Counted from the stretch's first letter, positions 1 through 7,507 are shown. The stretch: DNA of 15,902 nt from an uncultured Clostridia bacterium (GCA_947631485.1 CANRLJ010000003.1:1-15902), one strand, 5' to 3'. Notes: generated by a model from the sequence alone, not told the origin. Numbers and translations: made by a program.

Positions 1-989
1 CTGGCACAAAATTGAACGAAAAAACCAAAAATTTGCAAAAAAATTTCATTTTAATGCGAGAACTTTGCGATATTCTCGAAAAAAACACTGAAAAACGCGG
101 TGCTTTGGATTTGGAGATTCCTGAAGTTCAGTTTGTTTTTGATGAAAAAGGCATGGCTGTGGACATTGCAAGAAGAGAAAGAAATGAGGCTCACAGATTG
201 ATTGAGGACTTTATGGTTCTTGCAAACGAAACTGTTGCCGCACATTTCCATAAGAGGGGTGTGCCATTTGTCTATCGTGTTCACGAAGCACCAACAAAAG
301 AGAAAGTGATGGGTGTGTGTGATTTTTTGAAAGGGATTGGCGTTTCCTTTCCTCAAATTCCAAAAGACGATGTAAAACCTGCTTATTTTCAAGAAATTTT
401 GCAAAATGTTGAAAATTCAAACACAAAAGATGTTGTAAACAAGGTGGTTTTGCGTTCTATGCAAAAGGCGGTGTATTCAAATGAGGACAAGGGGCACTTT
501 GGTCTTGCCTTGACAGATTATTGCCACTTCACTTCTCCAATCAGAAGATATCCAGATTTGACTATTCACAGAATAATAAAAGAATACATCAAAAATGGTG
601 GCAAATTTTCCAGCCAAAGACAAGCAGAACTTGAAGATTTCACATATGATGCCTCAATGCAGTCATCCTCTTGCGAACGCAATGCCGATTATGCCGAGCG
701 TGACGTTGATGACTTGTGGAAGGCATATCTTATGAAAGACAAAGTTGGGCAGGTTTTTGACGCAACAATTTCTTCAGTAACAAACTTTGGAATTTTTGTT
801 GCACTTGAAAACACTGTTGAGGGTTTGGTTAAGGTTGATGACCTGCCAGACGACACATATCTGTTTCTTGAAAAACAACTGAAACTTAAAGGTTCGGGGC
901 ATGTTTTTTCGATAGGAGACAAGGTTAAAGTTGTGCTTACAAACGTCAGTTTGATGTCAAGAAATGTTGATTTTAAGATTGCCGAATAA
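1..989 (+). CDS. rnr: Ribonuclease R, 3' part (5' end outside window)
   Basis: This is a processive 3'-5' exoribonuclease of the RNB (RNase II/R) family. RNase R degrades structured RNA and, with SmpB and tmRNA, the defective mRNAs released by trans-translation. The open frame enters from base 3 with no start, so the TTG at base 12 is internal and the gene is cut by the window edge. The visible part is the second half of the RNB domain, with the family's RERxEAxRLIExFMxLANE-type stretch at about 168-230 and the very conserved SPIRRYPDLxxHR motif at about 531-572. A C-terminal S1 RNA-binding domain follows at about 745-985. The catalytic aspartate cluster lies upstream and cannot be checked. 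The protein ends right after the S1 domain, without the Lys-rich tail of many RNase R proteins. It sits directly upstream of smpB and ssrA, a widely conserved arrangement. Confidence 0.95.
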   Translation, partial: GTKLNEKTKNLQKNFILMRELCDILEKNTEKRGALDLEIPEVQFVFDEKGMAVDIARRERNEAHRLIEDFMVLANETVAAHFHKRGVPFVYRVHEAPTKEKVMGVCDFLKGIGVSFPQIPKDDVKPAYFQEILQNVENSNTKDVVNKVVLRSMQKAVYSNEDKGHFGLALTDYCHFTSPIRRYPDLTIHRIIKEYIKNGGKFSSQRQAELEDFTYDASMQSSSCERNADYAERDVDDLWKAYLMKDKVGQVFDATISSVTNFGIFVALENTVEGLVKVDDLPDDTYLFLEKQLKLKGSGHVFSIGDKVKVVLTNVSLMSRNVDFKIAE

Positions 990-991
990 GC

Positions 992-1029
992 AAAAATGGA
1001 CAAAAAAGACTTAAAATTGGCCATTTTTT
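992..1029 (+). terminator. Possible weak intrinsic terminator after rnr
   Basis: AAAAATGG (992-999) can pair with CCATTTTT (1021-1028), and the T-run continues to 1029. The loop is 21 bases and the stem has only two G-C pairs, so termination would be weak and read-through into smpB is likely. Confidence 0.35.
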
Positions 1030-1081
1030 CTGGAAAAAAGCAAAAAAATGAAAAATTTTTCGATTTTTTTATAAAATGGTA

Positions 1082-1110
1082 TTGAAAAATTAAAACTGTG
1101 GTGTTATAAT
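1082..1110 (+). promoter_or_regulatory. Promoter abutting the smpB ribosome site
   Basis: The -35 is TTGAAA (1082-1087), the spacer is 17 bases, and the -10 is a consensus TATAAT (1105-1110) with an extended TG at 1102-1103. The smpB Shine-Dalgarno AGGAG starts at 1111, immediately after the -10. A start at about 1117 would therefore leave most of the ribosome site out of the mRNA. The promoter could still drive smpB-ssrA, mainly for the tmRNA. The sequence match is strong; its use is inferred. Confidence 0.65.
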
Positions 1111-1120
1111 AGGAGAGGAA

Positions 1121-1558
1121 ATGAAGGTCGTATCAAATAATAAGAAGGCATTTTTTGATTTCTTCGTTTCAGACTTGGTTGAGGCCGGGATTGTGCTGGA
1201 AGGTTGTGAAGTCAAATCAGTCAGGGAAGGTGGGGCAAGTTTAAAAGACAGTTTTGTTGTGATTAAAAATGGCGAAATGTTTTTGAAAAATGCTTACATC
1301 AAAACCTATGAGAAAACTTCTTCCTTCAAACCAGACGAAAGACGAACAAGAAAACTGCTTTTAAACAAAAGCGAAATTCTTAAGTTTGAAAGGCTGGTCA
1401 AGGAAAAAGGTTTCACCATTGTGGCCACAAAGATTTACTTCGATAAATCCAATAGGGTCAAAGTGGAGATTGGGCTGGCAAAAGGAAAGAAACTTTACGA
1501 CAAAAGGCAATCTATTAAGGAAAGACAACAAAAGAGAGACTTGCAGCGGATTTCTTAA
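1121..1558 (+). CDS. smpB: SsrA-binding protein SmpB
   Basis: SmpB binds the tRNA-like part of tmRNA and carries it into the A site of stalled ribosomes. Its C-terminal tail occupies the empty mRNA channel. The 145-residue product has the usual family length and shows the GCEVKSVREG-type motif near residues 28-38, the region with conserved GLAKGKKLYDKR at about 118-129, and a basic tail rich in Lys, Arg and Gln that fits the decoding-site helix. The ATG at 1121 has AGGAG at 1111-1115, five bases upstream. The stop codon ends one base before the mature tmRNA begins, so both are almost certainly made on one transcript and the tmRNA is cut out of it. The gene lies between rnr and ssrA, completing a ribosome-rescue cluster. 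Confidence 0.97.
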   Translation: MKVVSNNKKAFFDFFVSDLVEAGIVLEGCEVKSVREGGASLKDSFVVIKNGEMFLKNAYIKTYEKTSSFKPDERRTRKLLLNKSEILKFERLVKEKGFTIVATKIYFDKSNRVKVEIGLAKGKKLYDKRQSIKERQQKRDLQRIS

Positions 1559-1559
1559 T

Positions 1560-1957
1560 GGGGACGATTTTGGTTTCGACAGAGACAAATGCAAAATATG
1601 CAAAGCATGTAGTGGGTGCCCGACACTTAAAACAGGACAGTGCGAAATAAACGCAGACAATAATGACAATGTTGTTGGATTTAACAGACTTGCAGTTGCT
1701 GCCTGATTAAAGAAGACAACGACCTGATTGATTAAATCAATCTGCTCACTTTTGAACTTACCAAGCAAGAGATGGGTATCAACTTTGGTAAAAATTTTAT
1801 GATGAGTTGTCCTTGTAATCATAAAAAACTTCTAAGGAATTGCTTTTAAAATCTGTTTATGGGTTAATTAAAAGTGAAATTTAAGCATAAACTAAACATG
1901 TAGAAAGATATTTTGTGTTGTTTTTGGACGAGGGTTCAATTCCCTCCGTCTCCACCA
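1560..1957 (+). ncRNA. ssrA: Transfer-messenger RNA (tmRNA)
   Basis: This is a one-piece tmRNA of about 398 nt. The acceptor stem pairs GGGGACG (1560-1566) with CGTCTCC (1947-1953). The third pair is G-U, the G3-U70 wobble that alanyl-tRNA synthetase recognises. The discriminator is A1954 and CCA is encoded at 1955-1957. The T arm is GAGGG (1930-1934), a seven-base loop TTCAATT, and CCCTC (1942-1946). The 5' side carries the conserved TTTCGAC element at about 1573-1579. The tag frame begins at GCA 1653, with U at -5 and A at -4 as in other tmRNAs. No convincing promoter lies just upstream and no clear terminator follows, so it is probably processed from the smpB transcript. The 3' end is set by the encoded CCA. 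Confidence 0.95.
1653..1706 (+). other. tmRNA tag-peptide reading frame
   Basis: From the resume codon GCA (1653) to the TGA stop (1704-1706) the tag is ADNNDNVVGFNRLAVAA, 17 encoded residues plus the alanine brought in on the tmRNA. It ends in a small hydrophobic LAVAA, as expected for a ClpXP-type degradation signal. It is longer than the 8-15 residues common in many bacteria. Confidence 0.88.
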
Positions 1958-1985
1958 AATGTTTGAAACAATTTGATCACTTCAA

Positions 1986-2017
1986 CCACTTAGTGGATTT
2001 AAGTTGAGAAACTTAAA
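1986..2017 (+). promoter_or_regulatory. Two small hairpins between ssrA and the next gene
   Basis: CCACT-T-AGTGG (1986-1996) is a perfect short palindrome. TTTAAGTT (1998-2005) and AACTTAAA (2010-2017) form an 8-bp stem closed by a GAGA (GNRA) tetraloop. An A-rich run and the ribosome site AGGAAGG (2029-2035) follow. There is no T-tail, so this is not a forward terminator. It may be a 3' processing or stability element for the tmRNA transcript, or a 5' leader structure. Confidence 0.45.
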
Positions 2018-2043
2018 AAAACAAAAAAAGGAAGGTAATTGCT

Positions 2044-3225
2044 ATGTTTAAATCTCTTTTAAATGCAGTGGGCGGAAATCTCAGCACAGACAGTTTGATT
2101 TTGAACATCTTAATCATCCTTGGCGTTGTTGTTGCTGGAGCACTTGTTCTTTACTTGTTGTGGGAAATTGTTTCCTATATTGTTTCAAGAACAAAAAAAT
2201 CTGGAGAACCTAAAAAAGCCCCAGACCTTGGCAAGAAACAAGAACCAAACAAAAAACACGACGATGTTTTGGTTGTTGACTACAGCCTTGATGCAGAACA
2301 AACACCAGAAGAAGAACATGTTGTTGAGGAGCAAGTAACAGCACCAGTTGCTGAAGAGCCAATCGCACAAGAACCAGTTGAGGAAACAGTTTTGGACGAA
2401 ACTCAGTTGGAAGAAGTCAACGAAGAAAAGGTGGAGGAAGAAAAAGCCGAAGCCGATGCTGAAACATCTTCTGAGGAAGAAGAAAGAAACGAAAGACGTG
2501 CTTATTTGGAAGCAAGGCGTCAAGAAATCATCCGCAGGATGCAGGCTGATGCAGAAAACGAAGAGGAAACTGAGGAAGAAACCGAAGAGCCAGAAGTTGA
2601 ACAAGTGGCAGAGCCTGAAACTGTTGAGGAAGAACCACAAGTTGACCAACTTGCTGAAGAAAGAGAGGCCCTTAATGCAGAAAAGGCAAGATATGAGACC
2701 ATGGTCAGAGAACTTGAGGCTGCAAAGCGTGCTCTTGCTGAACAAAAGAAAGAGACAAAGGTTGAGACCAGAGTTGAAACAGTTGTTGAAAATCTTACCC
2801 TTGAAGAATTGAAGCAAAGACTTGCTGAGGCTGAAGAGCGCTTGAAGACAACTGAAAAAGAATTTAAACAATGCAAAAAAGAATATACACCACTTCGTAA
2901 AGTTTGGGTTACTCATGAAAAAGATGAGAAGAAACTCAGAAGAAAAGAAGCCCTTGTTGCAAAACAAAAAGTCATCCTTTATGGTGTTAACAACTATGCC
3001 GACATTGATGAAGAAAAAGCAAAGAAACTTGCTGAAGACCTTGACCTTTTGGATGGGCTTAAACTTTCAGTTCAACATTGCGAAGAAGTTATGAAGAAAA
3101 ACGAAGAAAGATATCCTTATCTTGAAAAGATGTACAATGTTTTGAAACTTCGCAACGACGAACTTAAAGCAGATATCGCAAAATACAAACAAGAAATTGA
3201 AAGAATTGAAAGCGAACAAAACTAA
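2044..3225 (+). CDS. Single-pass membrane protein with acidic linker and coiled coil, unknown function
   Basis: I do not recognise this 393-residue protein as a named family. One membrane segment lies at residues about 18-48, followed at once by a basic patch (SRTKKSGEPKK). By the positive-inside rule, the large C-terminal part should be in the cytoplasm. Residues about 75-205 form a very Glu-rich, Pro/Val/Gln-containing low-complexity linker. Residues about 205-390 are charged, heptad-like and probably a long coiled coil, with a short aromatic-containing stretch near residues 279-320. The layout (N-terminal anchor, acidic linker, cytoplasmic coiled coil) resembles cell-division or membrane-scaffold proteins such as ZipA or EzrA in shape only, with no sequence match claimed. 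The start is set by AGGAAGG about 8 bases before ATG. No clear promoter lies between it and ssrA, so it may be read from the smpB-ssrA transcript. Confidence 0.85.
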   Translation: MFKSLLNAVGGNLSTDSLILNILIILGVVVAGALVLYLLWEIVSYIVSRTKKSGEPKKAPDLGKKQEPNKKHDDVLVVDYSLDAEQTPEEEHVVEEQVTAPVAEEPIAQEPVEETVLDETQLEEVNEEKVEEEKAEADAETSSEEEERNERRAYLEARRQEIIRRMQADAENEEETEEETEEPEVEQVAEPETVEEEPQVDQLAEEREALNAEKARYETMVRELEAAKRALAEQKKETKVETRVETVVENLTLEELKQRLAEAEERLKTTEKEFKQCKKEYTPLRKVWVTHEKDEKKLRRKEALVAKQKVILYGVNNYADIDEEKAKKLAEDLDLLDGLKLSVQHCEEVMKKNEERYPYLEKMYNVLKLRNDELKADIAKYKQEIERIESEQN

Positions 3226-3231
3226 AAAAAC

Positions 3232-3262
3232 AAAAAATCGCAAAATTATTTGCGATTTTTTT
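3232..3262 (+). terminator. Strong intrinsic terminator after the coiled-coil gene
   Basis: A 13-bp stem pairs 3232-3244 with 3249-3261 around the loop ATTA. Its core is TCGCAAA / TTTGCGA, and the downstream arm runs into a T-tract. Confidence 0.88.
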
Positions 3263-3306
3263 ATTGTGCCTTATTAAAATTTATTTAATAAAATTTGTCA
3301 ATCATT

Positions 3307-3335
3307 TTGTAAAAGCAAATCATATTTGATATAAT
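3307..3335 (+). promoter_or_regulatory. Promoter of the P-type ATPase operon
   Basis: The -35 is TTGTAA (3307-3312), the spacer is 17 bases, and the -10 is TATAAT (3330-3335) with an extended TG at 3327-3328. The ATG is at 3343, only seven bases past the -10, so transcription should begin at or next to the start codon. There is no Shine-Dalgarno, which points to a leaderless mRNA. Confidence 0.7.
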
Positions 3336-3342
3336 ATAAAAT

Positions 3343-6132
3343 ATGAACAAACCATACAGTAAGACCATTGAACAATCTTTTGAAGAACTGCAAACAAGTG
3401 CGGTTGGTCTTTCAAGCGTTGAGGCAAAAAACAGGCTTGAAAAAAACGGGAAAAACCAACTTGCTGAAAAAAAGAAGAAGAGTGCATTTATAAAATTTCT
3501 GGAACAATTCAAAGAAATTTTGATTATTGTGCTTATCATCAGTGCAGTGATTTCCATTGTTATAGGTGCAGTTGAATACTCTGCAAACGAGTTTATTGAT
3601 GCCGGCATCATCTTTATTGTTGTTATGTTTAATGCCGTGATTGGATTTTTGCAAGAGCGAAAAAGTGAAAAGGCGATGGACGCCCTGAAAAACATGACCA
3701 AACCATATTGCACAGTCATCCGAAACAACAAAATATCAAAAATAAAATCTGAAGATCTTGTTGTTGGCGACATTGTTGTGCTTGAAGCAGGCGACATTGT
3801 TCCTGCCGATTTAAGACTGTTTGAAAGCAATTCGCTGAAAATTGAAGAAAGTGCTCTGACAGGCGAAAGCGTTCCTGTTGAAAAAGATGCCCTTTCTGTT
3901 TTGGGTGAAAACAGTGTTTTGGGTGACCGCATAAACATGGCTTTCATGAGCAGCACTGTTACATATGGTCGCGGCAAGGGAATTGTTGTTGCAACAGGCA
4001 TGGACACCGAAATGGGAAAGATTGCCTCGGCTCTGTCCGAAATGGAGGACACAACCACACCTCTGACAAAAAGACTGAAATCCACAAGCATAATTTTGAC
4101 AATTGTTGTGCTTGTTGTTTGCGTTGTGGTTTTTGCCGTTGAACTTTCTGTCGGCTCTGGCGGAAAAGACATTTGGGAAAGAATTTTCTCTGCCTTTTCG
4201 ATGGCAACGGCAATTGCGGTTTGTGCCATCCCAGAGGGATTGCCAGCCTGCAACACAGTCACATTGTCAATCGGCGTGAAGAGGATGAGCGAAAAGCGAG
4301 CCATCGTCAAAACTCTGCCTGCTGTTGAAACCTTGGGAAGCACCGAGGTCATCTGTTCTGACAAAACGGGAACGCTGACATTAAATAAGATGACTGTTCA
4401 AAAAGTTTTCTATTTTGGAAACAACTGTGAAGATTTGAATAAGATGAAGTTTGAAAATGTTGCTGGCGGAAATGCTGTTGACAGCATTGTCACACTTGAC
4501 AAACTTGAAGAAATACACGAAGACAAGTTTAAAAACGACAAAAATCTTGCCGAACTTATGAGATGCATGCTGCTTTGCAACGACACCAAAGTGAGAATTG
4601 AAAATGACAAGCTTGAAAGCATAGGCGACCCAACTGAGATTGCTCTTGTTCATTATGGCTATAAATTTGGCTACAACAAAGAAAATCTTGAAGGAAAGTT
4701 TAAGCGATTGGCAGAAATTCCTTTTGACAGCGACAGAAAACTTATGACAACATTTAATAATGTTGACGGTAAAAACTATGTTTACACAAAAGGTGCGATT
4801 GACAACATAATTCAAAGATGCAATCGAATTTTGGACAACGGAAAGATAAGAAAGTTGACCGAAAAAGACAAAGAGGACATCTTAAACAAAAACACAGAGT
4901 TTGCGTCATATGCACTCAGATGCCTTGGCTTTGCCTATAAAACAGTTGAAAAAATAGGAAAGCCAACCAGCGAAAACACCGAAAACGAACTTATCTTTTT
5001 GGGCATCGTTGGCATGATTGACCCTCCAAGAGAGGAAGTTAAGGATGCCATAAAAACCTGCAAACAAGCAGGAATAACAACAATAATGATTACGGGCGAC
5101 CACAAAGACACCGCATTTGCCATTGCAAAAGAACTTGGAATTTGCACAAGCGCCGAAAGGGTGATAACCGGCAAGGAACTTGACGCCATTTCTGATGAAG
5201 AATTTGTCAAAGCGGTGAACAACTATCAAGTTTACGCTCGTGTGAGCCCAGAACATAAGGTCAGAATCGTCAAGGCATTGAAGACAAACAACAAAATTGT
5301 CGCCATGACAGGTGATGGTGTAAATGACGCTCCAAGCATTAAGGCGGCAGACATTGGCGTTGGCATGGGCATCACAGGCACAGACGTCACAAAAGAAGCC
5401 GCTGATATGATTTTGACGGACGACAACTTCACAACCATTGTTGGCGCTGTTCAAGAAGGAAGGCGAATTTATGGCACAATCATGAAGATTTTGGTCTTTT
5501 TGCTCGGCACATCCATTGCAGAACTCTTCTTTATGAGCACCATTTTGATTGTGTTTAGAGACAGCAATTTCTTCACTCCAGCACTCATCCTTTGGATTAA
5601 CTTTGTTTCCGACACTTTTGTTGGTTTGGCACTTGGCTTTGAAAAGGCGGAAAAGGATGTCATGAAACACAAACCTATCAAAAACACAGGCAGTTTGTTT
5701 AAGGGCGATGCCGGGCTTAACATCTTCTGCTCAGGCTTGTTTGTTGCGGTTGCAACGCTCAGTCTTTATGCAGTTTGCCGATATGCTTTGCACCTAAATC
5801 ACTTGGAATACACAACAATCTGCTTCTTGTTTGTCTGCATTTCAGAACTTTTGCACTGCTTCAACCTTAAAAGCCAAACAAATTCAATCATCAAATCAAA
5901 TCCTTTTGACAACAAATTTCTTAATTTGGCATTTTTGGCATCAGCACTTTTGACAATTTTGGTTGTTGTCCTTCCTATCGCACCTATTCAAAACGCAATG
6001 GGAATAACTCAAATAAATTGGTGGCAGTGGCTTATGACACTGGGTTGTGCCTTTCTTATTATTCCTTTTATGGAAATTGTGAAGTTCTTCATCAGAATCT
6101 ACCATAAGAGGAGGGACAATGAAAAGAAATAG
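3343..6132 (+). CDS. Cation-transporting P-type ATPase, Ca2+-type (P2A-like)
   Basis: This 929-residue membrane pump uses ATP to move cations, most likely exporting Ca2+. All P-type landmarks are present: the TGES actuator motif (173-176), PEGLP in M4 (297-301), the phosphorylation loop DKTGTLT beginning at D340, KGAID for ATP binding (483-487), TGD (584-586) and the hinge GDGVNDAP (657-664). An N-terminal cation-ATPase domain and a C-terminal group of membrane helices complete the layout. In the ion site, M4 Glu, an M5 Glu (E727, in TSIAE) and M6 Asn/Asp (N753, D757 in NFVSD) are kept, while the M5 Asn of SERCA is Ser here by my alignment. That fits Ca2+ transport but leaves ion number and alternatives such as Mn2+ open. 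The ATG has no ribosome site and follows the promoter directly. The 3' end overlaps the next gene by 14 bases. Confidence 0.93.
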   Translation: MNKPYSKTIEQSFEELQTSAVGLSSVEAKNRLEKNGKNQLAEKKKKSAFIKFLEQFKEILIIVLIISAVISIVIGAVEYSANEFIDAGIIFIVVMFNAVIGFLQERKSEKAMDALKNMTKPYCTVIRNNKISKIKSEDLVVGDIVVLEAGDIVPADLRLFESNSLKIEESALTGESVPVEKDALSVLGENSVLGDRINMAFMSSTVTYGRGKGIVVATGMDTEMGKIASALSEMEDTTTPLTKRLKSTSIILTIVVLVVCVVVFAVELSVGSGGKDIWERIFSAFSMATAIAVCAIPEGLPACNTVTLSIGVKRMSEKRAIVKTLPAVETLGSTEVICSDKTGTLTLNKMTVQKVFYFGNNCEDLNKMKFENVAGGNAVDSIVTLDKLEEIHEDKFKNDKNLAELMRCMLLCNDTKVRIENDKLESIGDPTEIALVHYGYKFGYNKENLEGKFKRLAEIPFDSDRKLMTTFNNVDGKNYVYTKGAIDNIIQRCNRILDNGKIRKLTEKDKEDILNKNTEFASYALRCLGFAYKTVEKIGKPTSENTENELIFLGIVGMIDPPREEVKDAIKTCKQAGITTIMITGDHKDTAFAIAKELGICTSAERVITGKELDAISDEEFVKAVNNYQVYARVSPEHKVRIVKALKTNNKIVAMTGDGVNDAPSIKAADIGVGMGITGTDVTKEAADMILTDDNFTTIVGAVQEGRRIYGTIMKILVFLLGTSIAELFFMSTILIVFRDSNFFTPALILWINFVSDTFVGLALGFEKAEKDVMKHKPIKNTGSLFKGDAGLNIFCSGLFVAVATLSLYAVCRYALHLNHLEYTTICFLFVCISELLHCFNLKSQTNSIIKSNPFDNKFLNLAFLASALLTILVVVLPIAPIQNAMGITQINWWQWLMTLGCAFLIIPFMEIVKFFIRIYHKRRDNEKK

Positions 6133-7423
6133 GCTGTTTGATTTAAGCGGCATTTCTATTATTGCATGTGATTGCTTGCAAGCGGTCATATGCATTTTCA
6201 TTGATTTGTTCTTCATCTCCAAGGTGCTGAGATTTGGCATCCCAGACGGCGCTGTTGACAGCATGCAACTTTCAAAAAACATCATCAGCATTGGCCTTTT
6301 TTATGCTGTGGAATATGTTGTGCTGGCAGCATGTTACTCTTGGACAGGCGTCTTTCTGAAAAAGATAAACAAAAGCATCTTTGTTTCCATAGGCTCTGTG
6401 CTGCTTGCAATAACGGTTTTGCTTGTTTATCTTTTGCAGGAAAACATGCTTACATTTATTCCTTTGATTGCCGCTGTTTATGGCTTGGCGTTTGCCTTCT
6501 TTTCCTCTGGATTTCACAACTTGACCGCCGAAACAATAAGCAGCAAGCACCAGACAAGATTTTTTGCAGTCAAGAAAATTATGTTTCAGCTGACTTACAT
6601 AATCTTTCCTATTTCCCTTGGCTATATTGCCGACATCGACTTTTCTATTGTCACATACATAATGTTTGGCATCTCTGCTTTGCTGATTATGTTTTCTTTT
6701 ATGATAAAGCCAAAGAAAACATATAAAATGGAATTCAATCTTTTAAGTTTTTCCAAAAAACTTGTCAAAGAGAAAAAAGAACTTAAACCTTTGTGGCTTG
6801 TTTATATTCAGGCTTTCTTCAGGGGTGCTTCATACGACTGTTTCACAACCTTCATAACCATATTGGTGATTACAAATGTGGGCTCAAACTCCTCTTTGGG
6901 TATGTTTCAATCCATATTCACTGCGGCATCTTTGATTACAATGGCATTTTATCTTAAATTCTATCGAAAAACTCGCTCAAAATGGTTTATTGGCGGCACC
7001 GTTTTGCTTGTTACGGGAACAGTTATCGGAATTTTGGCAGCCACAAACGAAATTTCAATCATAATCTTCTATGCCGTGTATGTTGTGCTTAATGTCATAT
7101 TGATGTCTGTCTCTGACAGCAGAAGAAGCGGCGTGATAAGAGTGCTTTCTTTGCACTCACACATCATCGAAAGCACCGCAATAACAGAATTTTGGCTGGG
7201 CGCAGGCAGAGTGTTGTCCTCGGTGCTTCTGCTGCTCTCTGGATTGTTTGATGGCATGCTGGGAGGAGGCACAATCTTCTTGAAAATAGTTTTGGGCATT
7301 GTTTGCTTCTTCTACTGCATGTATGGAGCAACTTTGATGCTTTTGGAGAAAGCACTCATAAAGCAAGACGAAGAATTCAAAAAGGCTCATATATCAGAAG
7401 TCATTGAAAAAGTTGAAGACTGA
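6119..7423 (+). CDS. Multi-pass membrane transporter, MFS-like
   Basis: This is a 434-residue, strongly hydrophobic protein with about 10-12 predicted membrane helices in two groups. They are separated near residues 198-225 by a basic cytoplasmic loop (rich in Lys, around KKLVKEKKELK), the usual major-facilitator layout. I recognise no substrate signature, so the transported compound is unknown. The C-terminal tail is charged and cytoplasmic. The ATG at 6119 lies inside the end of the ATPase gene, in a different frame, and has the best ribosome site of the region (AGGAGG, 6109-6114). The two genes are therefore translationally coupled in one operon. Coupling to a cation pump suggests a shared role in ion or envelope homeostasis, but this is inference. 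The stop codon is part of the terminator stem. Confidence 0.82.
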   Translation: MKRNRLFDLSGISIIACDCLQAVICIFIDLFFISKVLRFGIPDGAVDSMQLSKNIISIGLFYAVEYVVLAACYSWTGVFLKKINKSIFVSIGSVLLAITVLLVYLLQENMLTFIPLIAAVYGLAFAFFSSGFHNLTAETISSKHQTRFFAVKKIMFQLTYIIFPISLGYIADIDFSIVTYIMFGISALLIMFSFMIKPKKTYKMEFNLLSFSKKLVKEKKELKPLWLVYIQAFFRGASYDCFTTFITILVITNVGSNSSLGMFQSIFTAASLITMAFYLKFYRKTRSKWFIGGTVLLVTGTVIGILAATNEISIIIFYAVYVVLNVILMSVSDSRRSGVIRVLSLHSHIIESTAITEFWLGAGRVLSSVLLLLSGLFDGMLGGGTIFLKIVLGIVCFFYCMYGATLMLLEKALIKQDEEFKKAHISEVIEKVED

Positions 7424-7446
7424 AAACCTTAGAGATAAGGTTTTTT
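7423..7446 (+). terminator. Intrinsic terminator overlapping the permease stop codon
   Basis: AAAACCTTA (7423-7431) pairs with TAAGGTTTT (7436-7444) around a GAGA tetraloop, with T's to 7446 and a second T-run after G7447. The first stem base is the last base of the TGA stop. Confidence 0.87.
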
Positions 7447-7455
7447 GTTTTTTGA

Positions 7456-7484
7456 TTGCTTTTATGCTTTCAATGTGCTACAAT
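7456..7484 (+). promoter_or_regulatory. Promoter of prfB-tsaD
   Basis: The -35 is TTGCTT (7456-7461), the spacer is 17 bases, and the -10 is TACAAT (7479-7484) with an extended TG at 7476-7477. The expected start near 7491 gives a leader of about 17 bases that retains the ribosome site AGGAGA (7497-7502). Confidence 0.65.
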
Positions 7485-7507
7485 GAAGTGCAAAATAGGA
7501 GATTTTT

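Noticed and set aside
12..14. TTG at base 12 as the start of rnr
   Set aside because: The frame is open to the window edge and RNase R needs several hundred more residues, including its catalytic aspartates.
1386..1706. Open frame running from inside smpB into ssrA, ending with the tag
   Set aside because: Most of it is smpB read out of frame. Only the last 18 codons (1653-1706) are real, as the tmRNA tag frame.
2185..2967. 260-residue open frame on the - strand opposite the coiled-coil gene
   Set aside because: It is a Phe/Cys/Leu-rich mirror of GAA/AAG-rich coding sequence, without a ribosome site or recognisable motif. The + strand gene has a membrane anchor, coiled coil, ribosome site and terminator.
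3285..4364. 359-residue open frame on the - strand opposite the P-type ATPase
   Set aside because: It is Ser/Thr-rich shadow translation of a strongly conserved gene whose motifs are all on the + strand, and it also runs through the ATPase promoter.
4906..5670. 254-residue open frame on the - strand inside the ATPase
   Set aside because: It lies opposite the conserved P-domain (TGD, GDGVNDAP), is Cys/His/Asn-rich and has no start context.
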